In this document: positions 1 through 8,372 of the stretch, one piece after another
Layout of the letters: every line of letters begins with the position of its first letter
Position numbering within the stretch: the first letter of the stretch is position 1
DNA from: Vicinamibacteria bacterium
Lineage (GTDB): Bacteria > Acidobacteriota > Vicinamibacteria > Fen-336
DNA length: 34,783 nucleotides
NCBI GenBank assembly: GCA_035570235.1
Contig: DATMML010000068.1
Coordinates: 1-34,783 of the forward strand
Direction: 5' to 3'
Notes under the pieces: generated by a model
Told to the model about the DNA's origin: nothing
What the model saw: the letters and a program-made list of their open reading frames with translations, nothing else
Databases searched by the model: none
Position numbers and translations under genes: made by a program

Positions 1-2
1 GG

Positions 3-605
3 GTTCTGATCGCGCTCGTGCTGGGCCTGGCCTGGACCGTCCCCGTGGGCGTGCGCATCGGCCTCTCCCCCCGCCTCGCCCGGCTTGCCCAACCCCTAGC
101 CCAAGTGGCGGCATCCATCCCCGCCACCGCGCTTTTTCCGATCGTGGTGGTGGCTTTGGCTCGCTTAGGGGGTGGGCTGGACCTGGCCGCAGTGCTGCTG
201 ATGCTGCTGGGAACCCAGTGGTACATCCTCTTCAACGTGATCGCGGGGGCCATGACCATCCCCGAGGACATGAAGGAGACAGTGCGGGTCTTCCGCTTCC
301 GCCGCATCGACCGCTGGCGCTACCTCTTCCTGCCCGCCATCTTCCCCCACCTGGTGACGGGCCTGGTGACCGCGGGGGGCGGGGCCTGGAATGCGAGCAT
401 CATCGCCGAGTACTTTCATTTCGGAGGCCAGACCCTCTCCACCCTCGGCCTCGGCTCCACCATCAGCCACGCCACGGACGCCGGCAACTTCGCCCTGCTG
501 CTGGGAGCGACGGTGGCCATGGCCGCCACCGTGGTCACCTTCAACCGGCTGGTCTGGCGGCGTTTTTACCGGCTGGCCGAGGAGCGATTCACCCTCGAGG
601 GCTGA
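3..605 (+). CDS. ABC transporter permease, NitT/TauT type (5' truncated)
   Basis: C-terminal part of an inner-membrane permease of the nitrate/sulfonate/taurine (SsuC/TauC-like, BPD_transp_1) class. The reading frame is open back to the window edge, so the GTG at 18 is not the likely start. Hydrophobic helices alternate with short loops. A region reading ETVRVFRFRRIDRWRYLFLP sits where the EAA loop that contacts the ATPase is expected. The last residues (RLVWRRFYRLAEERF) form a basic cytoplasmic tail often seen in two-domain permeases of this class, so the complete protein may carry a second permease domain upstream. The substrate cannot be read from this fragment. The ATPase and binding protein would lie outside the window. 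The next gene converges on it. Confidence 0.85.
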   Translation, partial: VLIALVLGLAWTVPVGVRIGLSPRLARLAQPLAQVAASIPATALFPIVVVALARLGGGLDLAAVLLMLLGTQWYILFNVIAGAMTIPEDMKETVRVFRFRRIDRWRYLFLPAIFPHLVTGLVTAGGGAWNASIIAEYFHFGGQTLSTLGLGSTISHATDAGNFALLLGATVAMAATVVTFNRLVWRRFYRLAEERFTLEG

Positions 606-635
606 CCGTGGCGGCGAGGGCGGCCTTCACGACCC

Positions 636-672
636 CCTCGCCCTTCCCCGACCCTCGAGAAGCCGGGCGAGG
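636..672. terminator. Inverted repeat between convergent genes
   Basis: CCTCGCCC at 636-643 pairs with GGGCGAGG at 665-672 across a 21-nt loop. It lies between the permease stop at 605 and the convergent stop at 734. There is no T-run, so terminator function is only suggested by position. Confidence 0.3.
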
Positions 673-733
673 CCAGGGGCGAAGGCGCGGCCGGCGCGGG
701 GGAGGAGAAGAAGGGTCCCCGGGGGATTGCCGG

Positions 734-1099
734 TCAGTAGAGCTTCAGATCCAGGTTGTCGGCGGCGATGTCGGTGAGGTCGACGATGGCGGCGGCGTTC
801 ACGCCGATCGCGATGGCAATGCTCTCGGAGATCTCGTCGCGGGTGGCGCCAAACTTTAGGGCCTTCTTGATGTGGCCCTCGAGGCAGCCCTGACATTTGG
901 CGGCCAGGCTGGCCGAGATGGCGATCAGCTCCTTGGTCTTCCGGTCGAGGACCGAGGGCTTGTAGGTCTCCTTGTAGAACTGGAAGTAGATGTCCCGAAA
1001 GCGAGGATCCACCATGGTGTAGGAGGTGGACTGGGGCCTGGGGCTCCCGTTGTCCTCCTCTGGGAACGGCACGTGGTGCGCCTTCTTTTCCTCGTTCAA
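734..1099 (-). CDS. Carboxymuconolactone decarboxylase / AhpD-like family protein
   Basis: Small 121-residue all-helical CMD-family protein. The segment CQGCLEGHIKKALKFGATRDE contains the CxxC...H signature found in AhpD-type peroxidase partners and related proteins. The likely activity is therefore thiol-dependent (disulfide/hydroperoxide reduction) rather than lactone decarboxylation. The start chosen is TTG at 1099, giving MNEEKKAHH, because AGGAG lies 6 nt upstream. Extending the frame further upstream would overlap the preceding hydrolase gene. It follows that hydrolase by 13 nt on the same strand, so the two are probably co-transcribed. The C-terminus ends in DNLDLKLY. The physiological substrate is unknown. 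Confidence 0.85.
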   Translation of the reverse strand: MNEEKKAHHVPFPEEDNGSPRPQSTSYTMVDPRFRDIYFQFYKETYKPSVLDRKTKELIAISASLAAKCQGCLEGHIKKALKFGATRDEISESIAIAIGVNAAAIVDLTDIAADNLDLKLY

Positions 1100-1112
1100 G
1101 GGAGGCTCCTGT

Positions 1113-2069
1113 TCATCGAATGGTGGCCAGCTGGCCAGCCACGGGGTGGTTGAGAGCGCTGGCCAGGAGGGTCGCCACCGCGCTCTCGTAGGCGGCCGTC
1201 CCGTCCCGGTAGGCGCCGCCGTGGCTCTTGCCCGGAACCACCAGGACGGACGCCTGGTCTCCAGCCGCCGCCTGGAGAGCAAAGGCAATCTCCTTGGGCA
1301 TGCGGCGGTCCTCGGAGTTGGCCACGAACAGCACCGGGCGTCCGGAAAGGTGGCTGGCCGCGGCCCGGATGTCGACCGCTCGCGGACTGAAATCGCCGAG
1401 GCGCCCCATCCAGAAGAGGATCTCGTCGGCCACGGGCCAGGTGGGCACGATGCGCAGCCACCAGCGGAACCCGCGGAACAGCTGGAGGTGATGGTTCACG
1501 GTGTCGGCGAGGTCGCGGAAGCTGCTGTCCGAGACGACGCCCGCCACCGTGGGGTCCTCCGCCGCGGCCAAGACGCAGGCCGCCGCACCCAAGGAGACGC
1601 CCCAGAGCACCACCGGTCCCGGGGCTCGGCCGCGGGTCAGGGCAATGGCAGCCCGGATGTCCTCTTTCTCCCGCTGGCCAAAGGTGGTGGCCGATCCGCC
1701 GCTCTCTCCATGGTGGCGGAGATCGAAAAGCAGGGCATTCCAGCCCAGCCTGTGAACGAAGGGTACCTTCCGGACCATCTCGATGCGTGAACGGTTCAGG
1801 CCGTGCACCAGGACCACCGTGCCCTGGGACTGGGCCGCCGGCACCCACCACCCGCGGAGGGCCACGCCGTCGGGGGCGGTGAAGGCCACCTCCTCGAAGG
1901 CCAGGCTAAAGGATGCCGGTGTGAGCCCGGCGTTATCCTTGTCCTGAAAGTGGAACTGGCGGGTGGTGGCCAGCCCCCCGAGAAAATAGGGCACCCAGCC
2001 GAAGACGAAGAGAAGAACGCCCGCCCCGAGCAGGAGGGCCAGCCAGCGGGCCCAGCGCCGCCACTTCAA
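1113..2069 (-). CDS. Membrane-anchored alpha/beta hydrolase
   Basis: A 318-residue alpha/beta-hydrolase-fold protein with an N-terminal hydrophobic helix (about residues 8-32), probably an uncleaved anchor with the catalytic domain outside the cytoplasm. The oxyanion-hole HG is at 89-90. The nucleophile elbow GVSLG puts Ser at 159. The likely acid is Asp254 (NSEDRRMP) and the likely base His283 (GKSHGG). The pattern resembles the BAAT/YfhR-like serine peptidase/esterase group (Hydrolase_4). The start is TTG at 2069 with GAGG about 8 nt upstream. An extended -10 promoter lies just before it. It leads a two-gene operon with the AhpD-like gene. The substrate is not known. Confidence 0.88.
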   Translation of the reverse strand: MKWRRWARWLALLLGAGVLLFVFGWVPYFLGGLATTRQFHFQDKDNAGLTPASFSLAFEEVAFTAPDGVALRGWWVPAAQSQGTVVLVHGLNRSRIEMVRKVPFVHRLGWNALLFDLRHHGESGGSATTFGQREKEDIRAAIALTRGRAPGPVVLWGVSLGAAACVLAAAEDPTVAGVVSDSSFRDLADTVNHHLQLFRGFRWWLRIVPTWPVADEILFWMGRLGDFSPRAVDIRAAASHLSGRPVLFVANSEDRRMPKEIAFALQAAAGDQASVLVVPGKSHGGAYRDGTAAYESAVATLLASALNHPVAGQLATIR

Positions 2070-2098
2070 GAGCGTGCCTCGGGGGGGCTCACCGGTCG

Positions 2099-2107
2099 AT
2101 CATAACA
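2099..2107 (-). promoter_or_regulatory. Extended -10 promoter for the hydrolase operon
   Basis: Read on the minus strand, TGTTATGAT is a TGn plus TATGAT extended -10 element. It would start transcription near 2092, about 23 nt before the TTG start at 2069. No good -35 is visible, which is usual for extended -10 promoters. Confidence 0.42.
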
Positions 2108-2307
2108 AACCCGCATGGGGCGCGTGGGTGACGAGGTCGGAGAAGGCGTGACGACCGACATAACGGCCGCGCTCTGGGGGCTTCTCTGGGGGCACTTGAT
2201 CGGCCCCCGCGCGCCGTCACCCCGTCGCGCCGCCACGCCTCTCCGATCTCTTAGGGGAACTTACGCAAGCCTTAACCCCATGTTCCTCTGTGGCTTGTCA
2301 AACGATG

Positions 2308-3714
2308 TCACGGCTCGGTGATTTCGCCCTCCAGCACCCTGAGGGGGCCGGACTGGAACACGGGCCGGGCCCCGGGATCGAAGAGGCCGCTCGAGTAGGT
2401 ATAGGCACAGGGCCCCCGGGATCGAGCCTCCGGATCGTCCCGGTAAGGAAGAGGCAGCCAGGGCTCCCGGACGGCGCGCCCGGCCAGGGCCGGGATCCAG
2501 AGGCCGGAGGGAGCACGGTTGCAGACGAGGTCCAGGGGACGGGTGTTTTCCCGGATCCAGGCTATCGCTGCCAGGTCCTCTCCGGTGACCAGGCGGGGCT
2601 GGACCAGCGCGTCCCGGCGCGCGCTCTCGCAGGCCGCCCCCGCGAGCAGGAGGAGGGTCAGGCGGGCGGCGAGCGCCCCCCCCCGCGTCAGGCGGTCGAT
2701 CACGAGGGCCAGGGCCGTTCCGAAGGCGAGTGCCAGCACCGGCAGCGCCAGGTCGGCGGCCGCCACCCGGTGGAGCCACCGGGCCCTCCCCAGGGTTGCC
2801 AGCGGCAGCCGGAGCAGGAAGGGCGCGGCGGCCAGGAGAGCCGCGAGGGCAGCGAGGCAAAGGCGACCCCGGTGCCCCTGTCGGTCCCCACGCCACGGCC
2901 GAAGGGCCAGCCCGAGGGCGAGGGCACCCGCTCCCATCAAGGGAGCGTGGCAGACGAAAGCCGCGCCTAGGAAGAGCCCGGCGGCCACGGCCGGAGAGCG
3001 ATCGGAGCCGCGTACAAGGTGGGCGGAAGCAGCGAGCACGAGGGCCAGGGCGAGCACCGCCGTGCCTTCACCGAGGCCGAGAAGAGCGGTGGGCAGACGC
3101 GCGAGGCCGACGGCAAGAACCGCGGCCCATGCCGCGGAGGGCACGAGCAGGAAGCGCCTCAGGAGCGCGAAAGCCGCGACGTGCAGTAGGCCCTGCGCGG
3201 CCAGGGACACCAGGAAAACCGCCCGGTCCGGGGCCAAACCGGACAGGAGAGCCACGTCCGCAGCGAGGGCGTGCAGTCCCGGTGGATAGACACCGAAGGT
3301 GTGGAGGGGGAGAAGCGGCTCGTAGGTGACGGGCGGGCCGTCGCGCCAGACCATGAGGAGCGCGGTGAGGGCGTGGAAGCTCATGTCCGGTCCCGGCGCC
3401 ACCGGCCACAAGAAGAAAGGGGTGATGCGGGCGAGGGCGGCTGCCACCACCACCATCGCGGGACCCTCGGGCGGGCGAAGTTCGAGCGGCTTCAGCAGGC
3501 GCAGCGACACCGTCACCAGGAAGGCCAAGAGGGCGGCGCGCAGGAAGCCCTCGCGCCCCGCTCCCGGCAGCCACCACCACGACACGATCCAGAAGGAGAC
3601 GGACAGGAATGGAACCGCTGTCCAGGGAGCGCGCACGACGAGCAGGCCCGGCAGGAGCAAAAGGGCAGAGAGAGCCAGCAGCCCGGGAGCGTCGACCAGG
3701 ACCTCGGGAGGCAC
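2308..3714 (-). CDS. Polytopic membrane protein, possible GT-C-like
   Basis: A 468-residue integral membrane protein with about ten hydrophobic segments through residues 1-360, followed by a soluble C-terminal region of about 110 residues. An early loop carries PGPDMSFHA, roughly where GT-C glycosyltransferases such as the PMT/ArnT families have acidic residues between the first helices. The late segment AIAWIRENTRPLDLVCN resembles the start of the soluble domain in such enzymes (a typical 'W(I/L)RENT' element). Similarity is general only, so donor, acceptor and even transferase activity are unproven. The start is GTG at 3714. The gene is divergent from the TauE gene with very little space between them. 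Three shadow frames cross it. Confidence 0.7.
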   Translation of the reverse strand: MPPEVLVDAPGLLALSALLLLPGLLVVRAPWTAVPFLSVSFWIVSWWWLPGAGREGFLRAALLAFLVTVSLRLLKPLELRPPEGPAMVVVAAALARITPFFLWPVAPGPDMSFHALTALLMVWRDGPPVTYEPLLPLHTFGVYPPGLHALAADVALLSGLAPDRAVFLVSLAAQGLLHVAAFALLRRFLLVPSAAWAAVLAVGLARLPTALLGLGEGTAVLALALVLAASAHLVRGSDRSPAVAAGLFLGAAFVCHAPLMGAGALALGLALRPWRGDRQGHRGRLCLAALAALLAAAPFLLRLPLATLGRARWLHRVAAADLALPVLALAFGTALALVIDRLTRGGALAARLTLLLLAGAACESARRDALVQPRLVTGEDLAAIAWIRENTRPLDLVCNRAPSGLWIPALAGRAVREPWLPLPYRDDPEARSRGPCAYTYSSGLFDPGARPVFQSGPLRVLEGEITEP

Positions 3715-3772
3715 GCCTGCGGATTGTATGCCCCGATTCCTGCTCCCCCTCCCTTCGGGTTACGATTCCGGC

Positions 3773-4588
3773 GTGACCGAACCCTCATCCTGGCTTCTTG
3801 CCCTGGCGGGTGCGGGCACCGGCATCGTGGGCTCGCTCCTGGGCATAGGCGGAGGGGCCTTCCTCGTCCCGCTCTTGACCCTCTACTTCGGCATTCCCAT
3901 CCGGACCGCCATCGCGGCCAGCCTCATCTCCGTCATCGCCACTGCCTCTGCCTCCGCCACCGTGAACCTGGACCGGGGCCTGGTCAATCTGCGGCTCGGC
4001 CTTGTCCTGGAGGTCGCCACTAGCGTAGGCGGCCTGGCCGGAGGTGTGCTCGCGAGCCAGCTGTCCCAGCCCCAGCTCTTCATGGCCTTCGCCCTGACCC
4101 TCGCCGTCATCGGCCTCCTCGTTGCCGTGCGCTCCAAACGCCGGAACGTGATCGCAGACCTCGCGGTGGACCCGGGCCGGCTGGGGGGCCGCCTCCTAGA
4201 AGGGGGGAAGGAGTATGTCTATCGGGTGCGGAGGCTGCCCGTGGCCTTCGGCGCCTCCTTGCTCGCCGGGGCCCTCTCCGGACTCCTGGGGGTGGGGGGC
4301 GGGATCATCAAGGTCCCGGTTCTGAACACCTTCTGCGGCATCCCGATCCGCGTGGCCGGTGCCACCAGCGCGCTCATGATCGGCGTGACCGCGGCCGCCT
4401 CGGCCTTCATCTACTATGCCCGGGGCGACGTGGTCCTGCCCCTCGCCGCCTCCGTGGCCCTGGGGGCACTTCCCGCGAGCCTGCTCGGGGCCCGTCTTTC
4501 CGACCGGGTTCAGATCCGCTATCTGAAGATCTTGATGGCCCTGCTCCTGCTAGGGGTGTCGCTGCGCATGGCGGGGGAGGTTTTGTGA
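3773..4588 (+). CDS. TauE/SafE family membrane transporter
   Basis: A 271-residue integral membrane protein of the TauE/SafE (formerly DUF81) family, which moves sulfur-containing or other small organic anions across the inner membrane. It shows the family's internal duplication: GIVGSLLGIGGGAFLVPLL near the N-terminus and LSGLLGVGGGIIKVPVL about 160 residues later, each followed by a GIPIR...A(A/T)S element. The start chosen is GTG at 3773, which leaves a short tail before the first helix. ATG at 3728 is possible and would add 15 Pro-rich residues. TACGAT just before the GTG could be a -10 of a nearly leaderless message. The stop overlaps the next start. Confidence 0.9.
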   Translation: MTEPSSWLLALAGAGTGIVGSLLGIGGGAFLVPLLTLYFGIPIRTAIAASLISVIATASASATVNLDRGLVNLRLGLVLEVATSVGGLAGGVLASQLSQPQLFMAFALTLAVIGLLVAVRSKRRNVIADLAVDPGRLGGRLLEGGKEYVYRVRRLPVAFGASLLAGALSGLLGVGGGIIKVPVLNTFCGIPIRVAGATSALMIGVTAAASAFIYYARGDVVLPLAASVALGALPASLLGARLSDRVQIRYLKILMALLLLGVSLRMAGEVL

Positions 4589-4896
4589 CCGGTGGCCCCT
4601 TGCTCCTGAACCGGGTCATCGAAGCGGTCCTCACCGCGGGGGTGCTCGTGAGTGGGGCTCTGATGCTGGCCGGCCTCGCCCTCGAGCGAACCCCCCTCCT
4701 GCAGTGGGGGATCGTGGTCCTCATGCTGACCCCCGTGGCCCGCGTCGTGGTCGTGACCCTCGGCCTCGCCCTCGAGCGGGACTGGGCGTTCGCGCTCATC
4801 TCGCTCTGGATCCTCGGGGTCCTCGCCTCCAGCATGTACGTGGCTGCCCACGTCGCGCGCCCGCGCTCACCAGCGGTAGCCCCCCGCCACGCATGA
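4585..4896 (+). CDS. DUF1634 family membrane protein
   Basis: A 103-residue protein with three predicted transmembrane helices (about residues 9-30, 37-60 and 67-88). DUF1634 proteins are commonly encoded directly beside TauE/SafE transporters, and this one starts with a GTG that overlaps the transporter stop (GTGA). Translational coupling and a shared role as an accessory subunit are likely, but the mechanism is not known for the family. Its own stop overlaps the ATG of the following phosphatase gene (ATGA), making a tight three-gene unit. Confidence 0.83.
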   Translation: MTGGPLLLNRVIEAVLTAGVLVSGALMLAGLALERTPLLQWGIVVLMLTPVARVVVVTLGLALERDWAFALISLWILGVLASSMYVAAHVARPRSPAVAPRHA

Positions 4897-5534
4897 AGCC
4901 GGCGCCCGTCCGGGCCGTCCTATTCGACTGGGACGGCACCCTGCTGGACTCGGCCGAGTCCAGCTACCGCTGCTACCGAGACCTCTTCGCTTTCCTGGGC
5001 ATCGACTTCGACCGGGAGCGCTTCCAGCAGACCTACTCCCCCGACTGGTACCGCACGTACCGGTCGGTGGGCATTCCCGAGTCGCGCTGGGCCGAGGCCG
5101 ACGCCATCTGGTTGGAGCGCTACGCCCGGGAGGAGAGCCGGCTCCTCCCGGGAGCGCGGGAGGCCCTTTTGGCCCTGCGGGAGCGGAGGGTCGGCCAGGG
5201 GCTGGTTACCAGCGGGAACCGGCCGCGCGTGAGCCGGGAGTTGGCGGCGTTGGACCTCGAGGACTTCTTCGGAGCCGTGGTCTGCGCCGACGAGGCGGGC
5301 GCGCGCAAGCCGGATCCGGCGCCCCTGCTCCTCGCGCTGGCCCGGCTCCGCGTCCACCCGGAGGAGGCCGCCTACGTGGGCGACAGCCCCGAGGACATCC
5401 AGATGGCCCGCGCCGCGAGCGTGTTCGCGGTGGGAGTCCCGGGCGGTTTCCCCAACCGAGGGGCTTTGGCCGTGGCCAGCCCCGATCTCCTGACCTCGAG
5501 CTTGGGAGAGGCGGTGGAGGCCCTTCTTTCCTGA
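4893..5534 (+). CDS. HAD-superfamily phosphatase, phosphoglycolate phosphatase-like
   Basis: A 213-residue cytoplasmic HAD hydrolase of the Gph/CbbY type with a helical cap. Motif I FDWDGTLLD gives nucleophile Asp12 and acid/base Asp14. Motif II is VTSGN (Thr106/Ser107). Motif III is ARKPDP with Lys139. Motif IV is GDSPEDIQMA with Asp164. The cap covers about residues 18-85. The start is ATG at 4893, overlapping the DUF1634 stop by 4 nt, so translation is coupled. Candidate substrates are phosphoglycolate or a small sugar/nucleotide phosphate. Nothing in the sequence decides between them. A link to the upstream transporter is suggested only by operon position. Confidence 0.9.
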   Translation: MKPAPVRAVLFDWDGTLLDSAESSYRCYRDLFAFLGIDFDRERFQQTYSPDWYRTYRSVGIPESRWAEADAIWLERYAREESRLLPGAREALLALRERRVGQGLVTSGNRPRVSRELAALDLEDFFGAVVCADEAGARKPDPAPLLLALARLRVHPEEAAYVGDSPEDIQMARAASVFAVGVPGGFPNRGALAVASPDLLTSSLGEAVEALLS

Positions 5535-5595
5535 GCGTTCACGTTTGGCGCCCGCGTGCGCCAGGCGATAGCATGTGCGCCGGGAGGTGCGGAAG

Positions 5596-6729
5596 GTGCC
5601 CCAGACGCGGCTCGTGCCCATGGTGGACTTGAAGGCCCAACTGGACCGCATCCGGCCCGAGATGGAGGCCGCCATCGGGAGGGTGCTCGCCACCACCTGT
5701 TTCGTGGGGGGGGAGGAGTGCGACCTCTTCGAGCAAGAGTTCGCGGCCTACTGCGGGACCACCCACGCTTGTGGTGTGGCTAACGGCACCGACGCCCTGA
5801 CCCTCGCCCTGCGGGCCTACGGCGTGGGGCCGGGAGATGAGGTCGTGACGCCGGCCAGTACGTTCATCGGCACCGGGGAGGCCATCCTCTTGAACGGGGC
5901 GCGGCCGGTCTTCGTGGACGTGGACCCCCAGACCTTCACCATGGACGCCTCCCAGGTGGAGAGAGCCCTGAGCGCCCGGACCAAGGTCATCCTGCCCGTT
6001 CACCTCTACGGGCACCCCGCGGATATGGCGGCCCTCAACGGGATCGCCCGCGGTCGCGGTTTGCCCGTGCTGGAGGACGCGGCCCAGGCCCACGGGGCGG
6101 AAGTGGAGGGCCAGCGGGTGGGCAGCCTCGGCCACGCGGCCTGCTTCAGCTTCTATCCGGGCAAGAACCTGGGGGCTTTGGGCGATGCGGGAATGGTCAC
6201 CTCCCGCGACGGCGGCTTCATCGCCCGCGTGCGCCAGCTGGCCAACCACGGCGGGGGCGCGGACAAGTATGACAACGTGGTGCTCGGCACCAACAGCCGG
6301 CTGGATGCCCTTCAGGCCGCGGTCCTGCGCGTCAAGCTCCGCCACCTGGACCGCTGGAACCAGGAACGGCGTGAGCGGGTGCAGGCCTACACCGAAGCCC
6401 TGGCCGGCCTGCCCTCCGTTCTCCTGCCCCGCGAGCGGGCGGGGGCCCGCTCCGCCTGGCACCTTTTCACGATCCGAACCAGCGCGCGCGACGCGCTGAA
6501 GGCGCACCTTCTCTCCCAAGGCATCGCCGCCGCCGTGCATTACCCTCGGCCCATCCACCTCCAGCCGGCCATGGCCACGGCGGGAGGCCGGCCGGGCGAC
6601 CACCCGATCTCGGAGGCGCTCTCCCGGGAGGTTCTCTCCCTCCCCCTCTACCCCGAGCTGCCGGAGCCCGAAGCGCGGCGCATCGCGGACGAGGTGAGGA
6701 GCTTCTGCACAGCCGCGGTCCGAAGCTAA
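5596..6729 (+). CDS. DegT/DnrJ/EryC1/StrS family sugar aminotransferase
   Basis: A 377-residue PLP-dependent enzyme that transfers an amino group to a keto-sugar, usually a nucleotide-linked one, for polysaccharide, O-antigen or antibiotic sugar synthesis. Visible family marks are the N-terminal PMVDLKAQ, GTDAL (phosphate binding), VLEDAAQAHGA (Asp contacting the pyridine N), and SFYPGKNLGALGDAG, in which Lys190 should form the Schiff base. A C-terminal HYPxPIH-type element (VHYPRPIHLQPA) is present. The start chosen is GTG at 5596, because GGGAGG lies 8 nt upstream. GTG at 5575 would add seven residues. No other nucleotide-sugar genes are nearby, so its pathway is open. Confidence 0.93.
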   Translation: MPQTRLVPMVDLKAQLDRIRPEMEAAIGRVLATTCFVGGEECDLFEQEFAAYCGTTHACGVANGTDALTLALRAYGVGPGDEVVTPASTFIGTGEAILLNGARPVFVDVDPQTFTMDASQVERALSARTKVILPVHLYGHPADMAALNGIARGRGLPVLEDAAQAHGAEVEGQRVGSLGHAACFSFYPGKNLGALGDAGMVTSRDGGFIARVRQLANHGGGADKYDNVVLGTNSRLDALQAAVLRVKLRHLDRWNQERRERVQAYTEALAGLPSVLLPRERAGARSAWHLFTIRTSARDALKAHLLSQGIAAAVHYPRPIHLQPAMATAGGRPGDHPISEALSREVLSLPLYPELPEPEARRIADEVRSFCTAAVRS

Positions 6730-6739
6730 GGAGCGTCCC

Positions 6740-7537
6740 TTGCGCCCAAATACTGCCCCCCTGATCCGGACGCTGGCGCTTCTCGGCCTCGGCCTCCTGC
6801 CTCGACCCCTAAGGGCGGAGGACGCGGAGCTGCTCTCCGGAGCCTCGCTTCATCTGGAGGCGGCGCGTTACGCGCCGGCGGACGTCCAGTTCGGCTGGAC
6901 GGGCTGGATCGGCGCGGGGGCGGACCTGGTGCGCTTCGGACGGGCGGCGGTCTACTTCACCGCCGACTTAGAGACGATCCTCGGCAGCGAGAGGCGGGCC
7001 TTCGACGCCAACCAGGTCAGCTACCACCTCGAGCCGGGGGTGCGGGCAAGAGTCGGCGACCATGAGCTCACCCTCTGCCTGCACCACGTCTCCCGCCACC
7101 TCATCGACCGGCTCAAGACGCAACCCGTGGATTGGAACATGCTGCTGGTGCGGGCGGCGGGGCCGCTCCCGGCCCGTTCTCCCGTCCCCGGGCGCTACGT
7201 CTTCAGCGTTGGGCACACGACCGCGGTGTCGCTCGTTGGCTACCAATGGGAGGTGGTGGCGGGGGTGCAGGCGGATGTTCTCCGTCGCGGGGGGGGCGGG
7301 GTGTACACCGCGGTCCTGGCCCGCTTCGTCACGACCGACGACTCACCCCGGTTCCCGCGGGGCAGCTTCGTCGACTTCACGGCCGAGGGCGGGGGACGCT
7401 GGACGCGCGGGGGGCGCCGACTCGAGTTGTTCGCGGCCTTTCAGCACCGCAACGACGTGTTCCTGCTCGTCCCCGGCTCCTGGGACCGGGCCGCCTTCGG
7501 CTTCCGGATTGGGCTCGGGGGCGGAGAGGCCCGCTGA
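6740..7537 (+). CDS. Putative outer-membrane beta-barrel protein
   Basis: A 265-residue protein with an N-terminal signal peptide (LIRTLALLGLGLLP, likely cleaved after ALRA/RA near residue 26). The mature part is rich in alternating polar/hydrophobic strands ending in aromatic or charged residues (VRFGRAAVYFTADLE, YVFSVGHTTAVSLVGYQW), and it ends in a strand (AAFGFRIGLGG). This is consistent with a small outer-membrane barrel. I do not recognise a named family. The start is TTG at 6740 with AAGGAG 6 nt upstream. It begins 10 nt after the aminotransferase stop, so the two are likely co-transcribed. Its 3' end overlaps the convergent gene by 97 nt. Confidence 0.7.
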   Translation: MRPNTAPLIRTLALLGLGLLPRPLRAEDAELLSGASLHLEAARYAPADVQFGWTGWIGAGADLVRFGRAAVYFTADLETILGSERRAFDANQVSYHLEPGVRARVGDHELTLCLHHVSRHLIDRLKTQPVDWNMLLVRAAGPLPARSPVPGRYVFSVGHTTAVSLVGYQWEVVAGVQADVLRRGGGGVYTAVLARFVTTDDSPRFPRGSFVDFTAEGGGRWTRGGRRLELFAAFQHRNDVFLLVPGSWDRAAFGFRIGLGGGEAR

Positions 7538-7980
7538 GCGGGCTGGTCAGGGGCGGAAAAGCCGAAGTACTTCTCGGCCCGGGCCATGAGCTCTCCCTCC
7601 GTCTCCGTTCCCCGCTGGATCTGGGGCTCGTGGCCGTCGCGGAAAAAGACGGTCCCCACGAAATCCTGGGTCTTCCGGAAATTGATCTTCCGATGCCGCG
7701 AGAAGAGGGAGCCGTGCTCGAGGAGGACGGGGCGCGACTCCACCACCTTGACCTCGTTGGCCTCGAGCCGGGGGCGTGCCCTGGCCAGCACTTTGCGGAA
7801 GGCCCCCGCCGGCCCCTCCCCCGGGTCAGCGGGAGTGGGCAGGATGAAAACGACCACGGAGCCGCTCAAATGGAGGTCCCCCGCGCCTTGTTCTCCTCCC
7901 CGGGCCCCCCGAGCGAGGACCCCCACCCCCACGAGCGCGAGGGCGAGGCTTATTGATGCCGGCCATTGCCTGGAGATCAC
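7441..7980 (-). CDS. Secreted thioredoxin-fold-like protein, hypothetical
   Basis: A 179-residue protein starting with a hydrophobic signal segment (SISLALALVGVGVLARGA). The middle contains VVVFILPTP and, later, FVGTVFFRDGHEPQIQRG followed by a helix (ETEGELMARAEKYFGF). This resembles the last strands and helix of a thioredoxin fold, but no CxxC is present. A redox role is therefore unlikely, and the fold assignment is tentative. The tail after about residue 148 is Pro/Arg-rich and lies in the overlap with the convergent barrel gene. GTG at 7980 overlaps the stop of the upstream gene (GTGA), which argues for coupled translation and supports the gene being real. Confidence 0.6.
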   Translation of the reverse strand: MISRQWPASISLALALVGVGVLARGARGGEQGAGDLHLSGSVVVFILPTPADPGEGPAGAFRKVLARARPRLEANEVKVVESRPVLLEHGSLFSRHRKINFRKTQDFVGTVFFRDGHEPQIQRGTETEGELMARAEKYFGFSAPDQPAQRASPPPSPIRKPKAARSQEPGTSRNTSLRC

Positions 7981-8372
7981 CGCGGCCGGCCTGAGCGAAT
8001 CCGATCGGCGATCACTCGGAGCTGGCTCTCCGCCGCTTTGCGCACCTCGAGGTAGCGGGTCTCACCCACGAGGCGCTCGAGGTAATCCACGTCCGCGGCC
8101 CGGGTCATGACCCGCACCAGGATCTGGCCGATGTGCCGGTCCTCGGCGTGGGTCTTGAGCAACTCGGGATCGCGAATCTTCTTGGCCGCCTCTTGGCGAA
8201 TGAAGAAGTGACGGTCGCTCCTCACTACCTCCAGGAGCACGTCATCGCGATCGTGCAGCCCGTCCCCCAGGGACTCGATCTCGTACAGCAGGTCTTCATC
8301 GCTCAGGCCCAACCAACCCGCAGGCGGCCGCGTCGCCAAACCTGCGGGACGGCGTCTGTCGGGACCCCCCAT
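7977..8372 (-). CDS. HEAT-repeat-like helical protein
   Basis: A 131-residue protein, largely helical, without a signal peptide. Segments such as DDVLLEVVRSDRHFFIRQEAAKKI and RLVGETRYLEVRKAAESQLRVIA look like degenerate HEAT/PBS-lyase-type repeats, with the usual 'VRxxAA' core appearing twice (IRQEAA, VRKAA). Such proteins normally act as scaffolds. The partner is unknown. The ATG at 8372 follows the PilZ stop with no gap, and its stop overlaps the next GTG, so it is the middle member of a compact operon. Confidence 0.72.
   Translation of the reverse strand: MGGPDRRRPAGLATRPPAGWLGLSDEDLLYEIESLGDGLHDRDDVLLEVVRSDRHFFIRQEAAKKIRDPELLKTHAEDRHIGQILVRVMTRAADVDYLERLVGETRYLEVRKAAESQLRVIADRIRSGRPR

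Noticed and set aside
5539-6603. Minus-strand 354-residue frame
   Set aside because: Opposite the DegT aminotransferase, whose motifs are complete. Gly/His/Arg-rich composition is typical of a high-GC shadow.
7441-7537. The 97-bp convergent overlap as evidence that one of the two genes is false
   Set aside because: Both have good starts (AAGGAG-TTG and a GTGA-coupled start). Only the tail of the minus gene looks unconstrained, so a late stop is more likely than a false gene.
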